A stretch of DNA of 64,000 bases from Ophiura sarsii (lineage: Eukaryota > Echinodermata > Ophiuroidea > Amphilepidida > Ophiuridae): the NCBI GenBank assembly GCA_035610835.1, contig CM069446.1:67875062-67939061 (forward strand), given 5' to 3'. The notes beneath the pieces are model-generated. The model was not told the DNA's origin. It searched no databases and saw only the letters and a program-made list of their open reading frames with translations. The position numbers were made by a program, and so were the translations under genes. Shown here piece after piece: positions 24,436 to 35,654 of this stretch (positions are counted from its first letter, which is position 1; each line of letters begins with the position of its first letter).

Positions 24436-27149
24436 TAAAGAATTGTGTTGTTTAGTTAAAGCAAGGTATTAGCAAACCAATAACGAAAGCATCCATAACC
24501 AGCTATAGAGTCGATAAAACACAAAATCAAATGCAATTGCCCGAAGGGCTATTGTCTCAGAGGGTGCATGTGTGCAAAGTCTAATGCAAAATCTTCCATT
24601 TCGTGCTAGTGTAGGGCAGATCTTAAGGAGTGTCATAAGCAGAAGAAGAAGTAGAAGAAAAGATAAAAGACCGACCGACCGACCGATCGTCTGACCGACC
24701 CTCGTGAGAGTTCGGTTCGCCCGTAGAACAGGATTTATTGGTCGCCTTTATATAAACCTATCGGGAATGCACCTCGACTTCAAAAAGAAAGAAGGTCATT
24801 TTGAGGGCTACAGATATTGGGCAAGGACAAAAAAGGACAAAAAAATCCAGGGGTCAACAAAAAATAGAAAACAACATCTTATTGGCAAGGCGACTCGACA
24901 TCGAACTTGGCCTTCTACTTCCGCCTGTGAAGTAACTCAATATAAGCATAAAAACAGACAGTTTGATTTTGCCGAATAAAAAACCTGGACCAGACTGTTA
25001 ACTTCATTGTCGCAATTATTGCAAGCAATATAACGTACGACGTATAATAAGAAAATTTGATATCATGTGAAACACTATTTCTTTACTAATAGGTTGGGTT
25101 GATGAATTCTGCTTAATTTGCCGTGTCTGTTGCCAATTGCCATTCACTAAAATCTCAAATATTTGATAATCCAATAGAACATCATCAACATTTATAAGTT
25201 AGCCAGCGGTCGCTACTACTCGCTAGTGTTTCCATGGAGCTTCATTTGGAAATTTGGATAGTTTGCCATTTTCCTTTCAATCGTAAAATGAACAAGCCAA
25301 ACCATAGTGATAATACGAATAACTTGTACTTATATTTAGATATTTGATTATTTTTATTTTATAGTGGGTTTTATCAAGAATCTCTTCAAATACATCTGGA
25401 GGTGTAAGTGGCGTTTATGAATTATGAGTTGAACATAAATGCGGTATTTCTATGCTTTAATAAAACTGACTGTGATCTTAAAGGACAAATGAACGTATTG
25501 AATCTGAATCTGAACGTCCAAACGTCTATATTGTTGGTATGATGTTAACTCTCATTTGACCTTGATACAGATAATGTCCATCAGTCTTGACGTATGTACC
25601 ATTGTTCAAAATATCATATGAATTCAGGAACAGGACAACTTATGTTTGTTAACTAGGGATATTTCTACCAGAAAATAATAAAAATGGGAATATGTTAGGG
25701 GGTCAGGGGTCAAGCTCTCAATTTGAGGTCTGGGGCTCCTACTACTAGTAGATTCATAAACTCTGGCGTATCAGTTTCGATTTGGGCGTTAGAGGAACCC
25801 ATTTTGGCGTTAGAGGAACCCATTTTGACCAATGACGAAACAGCAGTACTTGTATTATAGATGGTCATGTTTTGGGCTACATTTGTGATACAGGGGTCAG
25901 TTCATGAAATATACCTCCTCTCGCAGTTTCAGTAGAATATATCAGCATGTTTACATTTAAAGTGTATGAAATCATATATTTGAAACGCTTATAATCTAAG
26001 GATTAAAAATATTATAACTCGAAATCAAATATACAGGGTGAACTAAACATTATGCAGGGTGTAACTATTAAAATTGTATACAAAATGATTGTTTTCTTTT
26101 TATCTTCCATTGTCTAAATACAGGACCTATTTAAAGGCTTGGCATGTTATTGTTGTAATTGAGTAAATTACCCATCCAGCCATATACAATATTAATTGGT
26201 CAGCTTATTAGAATAAAAATATACAGGGTGGTCAAAATACAAAATTGTAAATACTTGAAAAAATCACTTAATTATGCAAATACAAATTAGGACTAATTGC
26301 TATTACATCCAAATCAGAGCCTTGATAACTCTTTTCATTTTTCCTGCAAGTACAATTTTGAAACCTAGACAAAATGAATTTGTGACTATATATGCACATG
26401 GTTCATCCCACTTCGTTAATCAGATTTGAAAATTAGTTAATTAGCTCAATTGATAATCTAAGTAAATGATGTAAAGCATTGTTGCATCATTTAGAACTAA
26501 ACTGACATAAGACTAAGAATTAGAATGCTGTATTACAGGACAACGGTCCATTTTCACCCATGTATTAAGCGATTATCTCCTTACCTCCTCCTCCTCCTCC
26601 TCCACTTCCCCTCCTCCACTTTCTCAACCACCCTGACTAATTATGCTTTAACGAGATGTATTAAATAAATCAAAGTGATGGCATTTTTCTCTCTTCAGAT
26701 TATTAAAGGGTAATAAATTTCCATTAAAATAAGCCCAAACACAAGTCAATCTGGCGTAGAGGGTTACACAAATACAATAGCCTCAAAGACAAAAAATAAT
26801 TAAAATGTAACAAAACCGCCTTTTATGGATTCCGACGTAAAAAAAGTGACCAGATGTTATTATTTGCGCTCCATAATCAAATGCTATCCACGATAGTGTG
26901 GCTTTAATTAATAGTGTCGATCATAGCTTTACAAATCACGAAAACCGAATACTTAATCAAACAACTTGAAATATGTTATCCCTTTGGAAGCGGTCACCAC
27001 AATAAAAACAAATCGACCATCATCGACCGTATACAGGTTTCTAAAGATAAATATTATGTTTGTCATTTTACCCATTCATAATTGAGTGGATACTTTTTAG
27101 CTTTCCATTAACGATTTTCAAAATTGAGATGATTCGATTGTTGTGATGT
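24436..27149. other. no gene recognised; simple repeats and short dispersed pieces
   Basis: Contains a CCGA-type short repeat (24672-24690), a CCT-type repeat (26585-26605), and two ATACAGGGTG motifs (26032 and 26222) like mariner-type ends but without a convincing partner. About 25690-25790 resembles 54640-54715 (GGTCAGGGGTCAA..CTGGGGCTCCTACTA). The 91-codon open frame at 24704 starts in the short repeat and shows no domain. Confidence 0.45.
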
Positions 27150-27354
27150 CTAGTTGTCGTCGAGAGAGTTGTGACGTTGATAAAAATCGCTCCAGAAGAC
27201 CGTCTTAGTTTGTGTTACAATTTGAAACATCATTGATAAATCATAGTTTGTCAAAAGGTTGGGGACGCTTGCTTTCTTCATCAGACCTAACACTATGCTG
27301 CCTTCTGACATCCATCGTGTTATGTGGTATATGTATGTTGCAAGTGGGGGTTTT
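27150..27354 (-). other. unassigned open segment downstream of the hammerhead
   Basis: On the minus strand, an AG acceptor-like site (TCACCTAG) precedes an open segment containing PLATYIYHITRWMSEGSIVL and ending at a stop near 27150. I do not recognise a family. It lies ~95 bp downstream, in the same orientation, of the hammerhead ribozyme at 27495-27450, so it may be a remnant of the element that carried the ribozyme. It could equally be chance; coding status is unproven. Confidence 0.2.
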
Positions 27355-27449
27355 CTAGGTGAGTAAATATAATGTAGTCTTGAAAAGGTTAGCGAATATA
27401 ACCGCATATATATATTTAATAATATCAAATAAAACACTTTTTATTTGGC

Positions 27450-27495
27450 AGTTTGCTACCTTGGGTTTCTCGCTTACGCGATCGTCAGGCAAACT
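27450..27495 (-). ncRNA. type I hammerhead ribozyme (solitary)
   Basis: Minus strand, 5' to 3': stem I strand AGUUUGC, core CUGACGA, stem II UCGC with GUAA tetraloop and GCGA, core GAAA, a two-base-pair stem III (CC-CAA-GG), cleavage triplet GUA, then stem I strand GCAAACU. Stem I is 7 bp and stem II 4 bp, both perfect, and every invariant core base of the hammerhead is present. The very short stem III matches the minimal hammerheads known from Penelope-like elements and animal retrozymes (established knowledge). Predicted cleavage falls between 27457 and 27456 on the minus strand. Activity is inferred, not shown. Confidence 0.88.
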
Positions 27496-27821
27496 AAATG
27501 TTTTCCTTCCATACAACGAAGTCAGTGAGAAAAATATTCCCAGTACGCGAATAATACATATTTTGAAATATTTTTGGATACCAGATCATTTAGAGTAAAA
27601 TCCGGCATATCCTTTGTATAAGCTATAAACTAGTGTAAAGACCCCATTACAATACACTAATTAAGTAACAGTTTAAATGTTAAAGCATTGCCGCCTATTT
27701 CTTGAATACAACTTTATTTACCAGATTGCGTATTCATTGTTGTTAGAATCACATTCCTACCCATAGCGAAAAAAAGGTTACCGGGTGACTACCTAGCCGG
27801 TACCTTTCCGATGCCTCAAAT

Positions 27822-28076
27822 GAGTCCCCAGAAAGGCACCAGCAAACATGAGCTCCCAGGAAGGCATCAGCAAACTTACTTTCTGAAAATGAGTCCCCAT
27901 GAAGGCACCAACAAACATAACATAATGAGCTCCCAGGAAGGCACCAGCAAACTTAGTCTCTGAAAATGAGTCCCCAGGAAGGCACCAGCAAACTCATTCT
28001 CTGAAAATGAGTCCCCAGGAAGGCACCAGGAAACGTAGTCTCTGAAAATGAGTCCCCAGGAAGGCACCAGCAAATG
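27822..28076 (+). repeat. minisatellite, ~50-bp unit, about six to seven copies
   Basis: Units of the type GAGTCCCCAGGAAGGCACCA followed by GCAAACTTAGTCTCTGAAAAT. The minus strand is open across it and would repeat LLVPSWGLIF, a by-product of the repeat rather than a supported protein. Confidence 0.9.
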
Positions 28077-28669
28077 GTCAAAGGTCAAGGCAAAAGATCA
28101 CATGATGACCATCTGCTATTTCAATTTTGCTGTTGTCTGCCCTATAGCAGTGATCATGGCAGTTGTGATGTGGAGCATATATGATGGATATTTTGGTTCC
28201 TTTTGAAGGTATTTGACAATTGTATGTGAATTGTGAATCCCTATTGTCTAAAGAACAGTTATGTGGAATATATGTCACTGGAATTGTATTGTAGATGACT
28301 AAAATGTGTAAAATATAGTAAGCTTAATAAGCTACATATAAGTAAGCTACACTTACATTATATAGACCATGTAAATTTGGCTTACCTCTAATGGTCACTT
28401 CACTTTAAGTGATGTGGATAAGTGTTTGGGTGATGTTTTGAATGAATCTGGTGTGAGGGGTGGGGGTGTGTTGGTATTGGGTGATGTATTTAGAGCCTAG
28501 AATGGATTAAGGGTGCACAACACTAAGTGTTTGGGAGATGTTTGGAATTTGGTGTGGTTAAATAAGTACGAACACCCAGAGTGGACATGGTAATTTTTTG
28601 TTTATGTACGTACATGGTAAAAATAATAATATATTACGTACGTATGTGATATTACTACGTAGGTACGTA
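28077..28669. other. no gene recognised
   Basis: AT-rich sequence with a palindromic TACGTACGTA-type stretch at 28604-28670. No exon, RNA or transposon end that I can support. Confidence 0.4.
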
Positions 28670-28850
28670 AATATATCAATTAATAATGAATTAATTAATA
28701 ATAATCAATTAACTAATTCATTTAATTAATTAATTACAAATAAATTAATAAATTAATTAATAATGAATTCATAAATTAATAAATTAAATTGATAATTAAT
28801 TGTAATAACTTAATAACATTAATAAATAAATAATTATTTAATTAAAGGTG

Positions 28851-28881
<31 letters not shown>

Positions 28882-29015
28882 TAACAATGAATTAATTAAT
28901 ATTAATCAATTAAACTAATTAATTTTAAATAATTACTTAAATGAATGAATTAATTAATTAATTACTAATTAATTACTTAAAATAACTAACTAAATTAACT
29001 AAACTAAACTAACCG
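28670..29015. repeat. low-complexity ATTA tract with (AATC)n
   Basis: About 350 bp made of ATTAATTA-like words, including an uninterrupted AATC tetranucleotide run at 28852-28880. Likely a slippage-prone simple-sequence region; no coding content. Confidence 0.9.
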
Positions 29016-29539
29016 TATTCCAAAGTTTAAGTTGCATAACTCTTAATGGTTCTCATTTTAGTGAATAACTGCCAAAGGTGGTTTCTGTCACCTTGTGCTT
29101 CTAAAATAAGAACCATTGGAATACGACTATTTTAAGGATGACCCTTCATGTAGAATAGAATACATCAAGTTGAAAATCAGGCCAGCAAATGGAACACCTA
29201 CTTTAACATCCATGTATTAGGTATGTATAGTTTTTGTATAATATTATACAGGATTGCTTCAAGGTATTATAGAACTTATAGTGTGTAATAAACATGTGTT
29301 AGAACTTTATTTACCCATGTAACAATCAGGTCAGTATAGTTTTTGAGGGGCATAATTGGTTAGAATGTATGTTTCTTTTTTACTGACCACTTTGCATATT
29401 ACATGCACACATCAAAAGCTGGCCACTGAATCTGACGACGACTATAGAGCTCCGGTTTAGTTGGAGTCTATACATCTATTGATTCTCAAATGATTACCAG
29501 ATATGTTAAATATGAAATACTAATTTGCATACATTTGCA

Positions 29540-29912
29540 TATTAGCCACCAGGTGACCATCCGCTGACCACCCGATGGCCATCTGATGCCTACTAATTTG
29601 CATGTGAAAATTTATCGGATGACCACCCGGTGGCTACCCGGTGGCCATCCGCTACCTCATGGTACCCGGTAGCCCTCAGATGCCACATGGTTAACAGTTA
29701 CTTATTGGTTCCCATGCAAAGGCACCTGGTAGCTACCAGGAACCTAATTTGCATAAATTAACATATAAGGCACCAGGTGACCACAATTTGCATGTGAACA
29801 TTTATCCGATGGCCATCTGATGGCCACCCGGTGGCCATCCGCTACCTCATGGTTTACAACCATCGTAGTAGTACCTGGTGGCTACCCGGTGGTCACCGGG
29901 TAGCCCCCAGCA
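29540..29912 (+). repeat. GC-rich degenerate minisatellite
   Basis: Repeated words GGTGGCCATCCGCTACC, GATGGCCATCTGATG and ACCCGGTGGC. Two larger copies are recognisable (about 29545-29665 and 29745-29855, both with AATTTGCATGTGAACATTTATC). The motif ACCGGGTGACTACC at about 27780 shows the same family near the 27.8-kb minisatellite. Confidence 0.75.
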
Positions 29913-30247
29913 ACGTCCCTTTTTTTGCTATGGGTATGGTTGCTTTTGCTTTCCTAAAAATTGCAGTTTCATGAGATTTTATTTTCCTGGAATTCTCATA
30001 AATCAGGATCTGTCGGCAAATCAAAGGTGCCGCATTTATGTGATACGTAATTTTAACATAGGCTAAGCTTTTGTCGGTAAGATCCCCATTACTTTAAAAT
30101 CCCGAGCTACGCAACTGACCGCAGAATTTGTAAATCAACAAGGACAAGGGGACGACAGTAATAACAGTGATGAATAAGCGTCGTAGACAATTCTAAAATA
30201 AAAATGTTATATTTCATATACTGAACAATTTAGGTAACAACTACATA

Positions 30248-30614
30248 CAGGTTCTTACATACTTTGGGATTGTAATATTTAGCATTATTTCAATTTTGGC
30301 CAGCTCAAAGGTTAAGGAAAACCGTTGAATAATGCATTTTATTGCTACCAATCGGCAGCTTTTGTCACAAAGGCTGCCAATTGGCAGCTTTTAACGATTG
30401 TTAGTATGTTGACCAGGAAAAAAACCAAAGTATTGCCGAATCATTGTATTTTTGAACACATTTTGGCAGGACAAAATATCAACAATTGTCAGAAGCTGCC
30501 AAAAAACTGCCAATTGGCAACAATAAATATAGATTTTAACGCTTTTTTGTTATTTTGGCCAGTGAAAATCGATAAATCACTAAAGAATACAATCCCAAAG
30601 TATTTCAGAACCTG
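30248..30614. mobile_element. fold-back MITE just upstream of the first visible lectin-gene exon
   Basis: CAGGTTCTTACATACTTTGG at the left pairs with CCAAAGTATTTCAGAACCTG at the right, and the arms continue with TTGTAATATTTAG / CTAAAGAATACAA. Inner inverted copies of GCTGCCAATTGGCAGC occur at 30356-30395 and 30490-30525. The right end lies only 46 bp before the exon at 30661, so the element supplies most of the branch-point neighbourhood of that intron (inference). Confidence 0.8.
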
Positions 30615-30660
30615 TTATATACTGATTCATAAACAACTCAATATTTTATGATCATTACAG

Positions 30661-30936
30661 TGTGTTTCTTAGCTGATGTGTACGGTCATGTTTGTATTCT
30701 CCGCAAAAGGCCAGACCCTTCTAACGGCGATGCAATTCGCTGGACCCTTTCTTACGACGACATATGCCTCTGTCAGATGGTTTTTACGTTAAATGGGTTG
30801 TCACAGTTTTGCCCGCCAACAACCACACCAATCGATTCTAGGTTCTGGTTCATGGATTCTCCTGTTCCGCTTACTTCGCGTGAGAACTGGAATACAGAAT
30901 CTTTAGATTTAATGTTAAATCGAACCAGACTTTGCG
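30661..30936 (+). CDS. HYR-lectin gene: exon of unrecognised Cys-containing module
   Basis: Acceptor ATCATTACAG|TG at 30660 and donor G|GTAAGT at 30937 bound 276 bp (92 codons), phase 1 at both ends. The translation runs CFLADVYGHVCILRKRPDPS, later SYDDICLCQMVFTLNG, and ends in TRLCG; it has six cysteines (counting the first) and an NRT glycosylation sequon. I do not recognise the fold; it is not an obvious EGF, sushi or SRCR module. Symmetric phase-1 exons are the classic unit of exon shuffling in secreted animal proteins, and the next exons have the same phase, so I place it in the same gene. Earlier exons, including a signal peptide, are not visible. Confidence 0.6.
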
Positions 30937-31760
30937 GTAAGTTTTTAAAGGTGAAAAGTACATTCATGTCAAATTAACACTTATTTGCGTAATAGCTGTA
31001 TTAACTTTGCCAGGACTCGACAAAGGTATTGTCTATATTGTTGCTGTTTTTTTTCTTTTTAACCGGTGGTCAAACCGTTTATTTCACTCCGTATAAACTT
31101 GAAATACTTGTCTCAAACACTACGAACGTGTTTCTTTCTGCTGGGGCACTGCAAAAAGTAAACGCTAACAAACGCTAAGTTTCAATCGGTCCGTTTAATC
31201 CCCCCTGTTTCTACTCGCGAAAAGTTACCGCTAAGTTTATCGATCCTAGTCGATGGGCCACGACATTTGACCTTTTGTAACACCAAACAATGCCACCGCA
31301 CCTGAAAAAGATTGCTTCACGATAATGTGTATAACCCAGCGTGACAAGGTTCACGGCGCAAACCGCTAAGAATCACCTTTCTGTTTCTTTTGGGTTTATT
31401 GCCGATTATTGCCGGTTCCAAACCTGGTTTATGAAGATTTTTGGGATTACCAAAAATACCGATTATTGGAAAACATGAAAATCCCAGACCAGTTCTCCAT
31501 TTAGGTGGACGAACGCAGGGATGGGACATATACTGAACACAACAAGAAAACAAAACAGACATGTTAAATCATTAAAAATAGATATCTATATACGGTAAAA
31601 GGGACCTGTCCTGCAGTAAAACATTATGATTGAACGTTGAGAGTTGGATAATTGTCCCGTGAGTTCCTTGTGAACATGGAACATTGAGAAAGATGAAAGA
31701 ATAGATAGTTTGGTGATGTTGTAGTAGTGGGGCTATTGCACTGTTTATTTTTACTTCTAG

Positions 31761-32015
31761 ATAAGGAATACCCTAATATTCGTGGTATGCCACCGAATGT
31801 TACATTAACTACCGACAAAGGAACGGCTAATACCAAAGTATTCTGGACAGAGCCAACAGCCAGCGATTATTATGGCACACACGACACTTTATACAGCCTA
31901 ACATCCAGCCACAAACCAGGAGTAGTTTTAAGTATTGGGGACACCGTAGTGACATATACAGCTGTAGACCTCGCAGGCAATGCAATAACAAAGTCTTTTG
32001 TAGTTAACATCAAAG
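31761..32015 (+). CDS. HYR-lectin gene: HYR module 1
   Basis: 255 bp (85 codons), acceptor TTACTTCTAG|AT and donor AAAG|GTGAGT, phase 1 at both ends. The translation has the hyalin-repeat pattern: a PPNVTLTTDKGTANTKVFW segment, WTEPTASD, SSHKPGVVLSIGDTVVTYTA and DLAGNAITKSFVVNI. HYR modules are immunoglobulin-like extracellular adhesion domains; their length is about 80-85 residues, as here (family knowledge). One exon equals one module. Confidence 0.9.
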
Positions 32016-32541
32016 GTGAGTGATATGGTCCGTGCATGATTACACTTCATCGATTTTCACTTAAAGAAGCAAGATCTTCTTCCGTGCAGGGATTTTACTC
32101 ATGTTAGTACTTAACACTTTCCACGCGGCATGTGTCTGCAGACGACATTCCAAAATGTCACAAACTGTTGAATTTCATTACCATATTGGAATAATCATGA
32201 GAAATGAATTAACATAAGTACATTGGTTCAGTACTCCTTGAGATAGACCTTACAAGTTGGGAATAGTTTCTGTGTTAAGGTTACATTTATATGTTAGCCC
32301 ACATCAGAAGCAACATCAAATTACATGCAATGCCTAGCCACTTTCACAAGGCACGCCAGACCGTCTTTATCTTCAATCTTCAAACTGAATATCATATTTA
32401 TTTATTTTTTGTAGATCGATCGACTTAAGACAATTATATTCGGAAAACAACCCAAAAATAACCAATAGAGCGCAAAGTTTACCTTGTAATAACATTATTG
32501 ATATTTCATGATATTGCAAAATGTCGTTTCATTCTCTGCAG

Positions 32542-32790
32542 ATATTGAAAATCCAGTCATCGCTGGCGCAGCTGATGTGATGCACATAATTACAGCATGT
32601 GCAGATACTGCCACCGTCAACTGGACAGAACCTGCAGCTACCGATAATTCTGGATATTTTACTTTACTCTCAAGTCACGTGCCAGGGCATTTGTTCCCGT
32701 ACGGAGTAACTTCTGTAAATTACACGGCTGTGGATCCTTCGGGAAATGAAGCGTCCATTAGTTTTATTGTGACCGTCATGGTAGGAACAG
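32542..32790 (+). CDS. HYR-lectin gene: HYR module 2
   Basis: 249 bp (83 codons), acceptor TTCTCTGCAG|AT and donor ACAG|GTAATA, phase 1 at both ends. It shows VNWTEPAATDNSGYFTLLSS, PYGVTSVNYTAVDPSGNEAS and a terminal ISFIVTV strand, the same plan as module 1. An alternative donor at ATG|GTAGGA (32781) exists but would break the phase pattern. It lies 526 bp after module 1; the intron contains a TTAA-type dispersed repeat (32108-32245). Confidence 0.9.
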
Positions 32791-34278
32791 GTAATACTTT
32801 AATAAGACAATTTACAAGTCTGCCAGTATTTGATCTAGTTCCTCCAACATATATGGAGAGGTCAACCTTGTGACGTACATCTATGTGCATTCCTCCGAAC
32901 ATTTTCAGGACATCCAATATTCTGTCATTTGTCTTCGAAACTGGTTCTGATTTGGGTTGTCACACCCTTTGATATTAATTTCAATTACTAAAATAATCCT
33001 GTGACCACAAAAGCTAAGCTTAGAAAAGTTTCAGGGTGGACTTTGGAACTTTGAGGTTGTTTTTCGAAACGCAAAGCTCCAGGAACCTAGAAATTACAAA
33101 ATGCCGCTACCAGTCATCTTGGAATTAGGAAAAATCCACGATGGCCGCCAGCTGTGATATCGAAATGTTCATATTGACATGCAGGCCTATATTCTATCCA
33201 TTCAAGACTATCGTGTAGTTTTTCATTCCAACCATTTTTTCCCGTAATAGAAAATATTTTACCTTGAATGATCCAAGTGAAATGCCAGCGCTTAAGGAAC
33301 ACTTTGCAAATCGTGAGGCAACAACAGCATACTACGTTTTTAAGTTTTTTGTTTGTTTGTTTGCTTTGGGGTTTTTATGGGGGAGGGGAGATTCGAATAT
33401 TAAATTGAAAATGGAATGAAAATAAATAATTCAAATAGACTCTTTTCATAATAAAGATGTTTTTGTTTTTTGAATCAAATGTAAGACATTTGTTCTCAAT
33501 ATGACCGTTGGTCATTTGGTGACCATAACGGGTTTATTCCAGGTTAATGGATATAACCATCAATGGACCGAGAGAGCCTGAATTGTATTCCAACACATAA
33601 AATTGTCAAGAACAACATCATAGGATGCAAGTTCGAAGATTAAATAGTTCAGAATTTGAAAATGAAGATGCAAACATTGTAACATGACAAATGACGGCCA
33701 TCTTAGATTCCTTACTAAAGACAACTCCTGAATCAAGAAACAGACCAATATAATATATATTAGTTTTACCATATACAAAACAGATTTTTTTTAGAAACCT
33801 TATCCAACTTTCAAATTCTTACCTCAAGAATTTCTGGACCAATACTAGGCGTGTTTGTACTTATTTCAATGCAATTCTCATGGTGATTCCAAATATGGTA
33901 ATGAAATGTAATACTTCTGACATTGTTTAAACATTTTGTGAACATTTGAAATGTCGGTCGTCTGCAGACGCCTGCCGTGTGGAAAGTGTTTAATATTATG
34001 GAGGTTTATTATTAAGAGCTGATTTTCTTGGTATGTAATTCAGTGCCAGAATCTAATCTCAAGAATTTGACGACAATAACAATAGTTTGTATCATTCAGA
34101 TTGAACGTATCATCATATCGGTATCATCATCGTCATCCTCATCATCAACATCGGTATTATCATCATCGTCGATAGTATCGTCGTCGTCGTCATTGTCATT
34201 ATCGTTCTCATGAATGATTTATTAACATTCTACTCTCTTATCATTTATTATTTTGGTGTAAAACATTTCAACAAACAG
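32791..34278 (+). other. intron between HYR 2 and the lectin domain
   Basis: No further exon is supported. It contains an inverted TTAA-type dispersed repeat at 33836-33998 (CTGCAGACGCCTGCCGTGTGGAAAGTGTTTAA on plus) and an (ATC/GTC)n microsatellite at 34110-34205. Confidence 0.6.
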
Positions 34279-34398
34279 ACATTATTCGATGTGGGAAGAC
34301 AAGTCAAAGCAGTACAACTGGCGCTTACAAATCTGAGAAAGCTATTGATGGGAACACTGATCGGAACATGAACCATGGATCTTGTGCTAAAACGAATG
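34279..34398 (+). CDS. HYR-lectin gene: F-type lectin exon 1
   Basis: 120 bp (40 codons), acceptor AACAAACAG|AC and donor AATG|GTGAGG, phase 1 both ends. It contains RCGKTSQSSTTGAYKSEKAI and DGNTDRNMNHGSCAKTN, the N-terminal strand and the AxDGNTD calcium-site loop of fucolectin/tachylectin-4/pentraxin-1 (FTP) domains. The family usually has a His two residues after the Cys of the SC..TN motif; here that position is Lys. Confidence 0.92.
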
Positions 34399-34450
34399 GT
34401 GAGGAGTAATGTTTTGTATACTTTTGTCGCCACCTCGTACGGGCTTACTA

Positions 34451-34574
34451 CACTGCTAAAATGTTGAGTAAAACGTTTACTCAACGTTGAGTAACTATGC
34501 AACAGTTCAACAGTTGAGTAAAAATGCCCAATATGTTCAATAGTTAAGTAAAAATGCCCAACATTTTAGCAGTG
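34451..34574. mobile_element. TA-flanked 124-bp MITE in the lectin intron
   Basis: A 16-bp perfect inverted repeat, CACTGCTAAAATGTTG, bordered by TA at both ends (34449-34450, 34575-34576). The interior consists of repeated GTTGAGTAAA / TTTACTCAAC palindromes. It sits between lectin exons 1 and 2, 52 bp after the donor. Confidence 0.9.
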
Positions 34575-35035
34575 TACAGATAACACCCGTCAGACGGCCC
34601 ATTGACGGCTTTAAGACAGTTAGTGGTGGCAATACGGGGGAATGGGAGACACCCTCTTACCCATCACGACCCCCCCCCCCCCCCCCCACACTTGCCTCAG
34701 TTCAGCTCAAGTCTCATCCCATTTTGGTCCACAATACAATCGAAAATGTTGATTTCTAAAATCAAAATTACCTAACATTAGCTTCAAATTGGTCTAATTA
34801 AGGCTCACCTGGCGCGCATTTGGCCCGAATTTATATTTTCTTGCGCCACCTAGTTTTCTTTCTTCTTTACCCCCCTCCCTCCCCTCCCCACCAATTGTTG
34901 ATGCAGGTGTGATTTCCTTTTAACGCACCAATGTACCCTCTGACCATGACAACAACTTATACCTATCTTCTCATCAGACTGCATGTTTTGTCCTTTATTG
35001 AATAATATCTCTATCTTAACTTAAAATTGTAACAG

Positions 35036-35125
35036 TCGATTCCGGAGCCCAATGGTGGATGGTTGACCTAGCAGTCAGTGTGTGTGTTGGTAAAGTGGTT
35101 ATCTACAACAGACAGGATGCCAACT
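35036..35125 (+). CDS. HYR-lectin gene: F-type lectin exon 2
   Basis: 90 bp (30 codons), acceptor TTGTAACAG|TC and donor AACT|GTAAGT, phase 1 both ends. It encodes GAQWWMVDLAVSVCVGKVVI followed by YNRQDAN: the WW-x-VDL core strand and the N-R-x-D part of the sugar-binding signature. The family motif is RxD followed four residues later by Arg or Lys; across the next junction this copy has Tyr there. Confidence 0.92.
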
Positions 35126-35282
35126 GTAAGTTATCTTCGACGGCTTGCAATAGCTTACCACTACCGTATTAAAGTAAATATATTCTTAAAATTAATAACA
35201 ACATTGTCTAATTTCAGACCAAATTAAGGCAATTTTACATTGAGAGCCCAACTGTACGCTCGCCCTAGATGTTTGTCTTTAC

Positions 35283-35332
35283 ACCCCCCCCCCCCCCCCC
35301 CCCACCCCCACCACCACCACCACCACCACCAA
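35283..35332. repeat. poly-C followed by (CCA)n in a lectin intron
   Basis: A run of about 20 C is followed by CCA triplets. Together with the next microsatellite it makes both strands open over ~380 bp, but those frames are low complexity (poly-Val or poly-Thr) and are not genes. Confidence 0.9.
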
Positions 35333-35499
35333 ATGTTGCATGTTGATGCAGGTATGATTTCCTTTTAACGGACCAATGTACCCTCTGACCACGCTCCCTC
35401 CAGGTTTTTTCTTCTTTTCAATTACGCTATATATACTATGTACGCAAATCCAAACTATTGATACATATCGTCGATTGATTAAAATCGTTGTCGTCGTCA

Positions 35500-35625
35500 C
35501 CACCACCACAATAACCACCACCATAACCACGATAACTAGTACCATAACCACCACCATAACCACCACCATAACCACTACCATAACCACCACCATAACCACC
35601 ACAATAACCACCACCATAACCACAC
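35500..35625 (+). repeat. (CCACCATAA)n microsatellite in a lectin intron
   Basis: About 13 imperfect copies of a 9-bp unit, ending some 30 bp before the acceptor of the last lectin exon. Confidence 0.92.
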
Positions 35626-35654
35626 TGATGTGTCCATTTTTATTCTTGACATAG

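Noticed and set aside
24704..24979. 91-codon basic open frame
   Set aside because: Begins at the edge of a CCGA repeat, no recognisable motif and no supporting splice or conservation evidence.
26032..26640. mariner-type element bounded by CAGGGTG motifs
   Set aside because: The candidate right end is a weak match without a TA border, so element limits cannot be supported.
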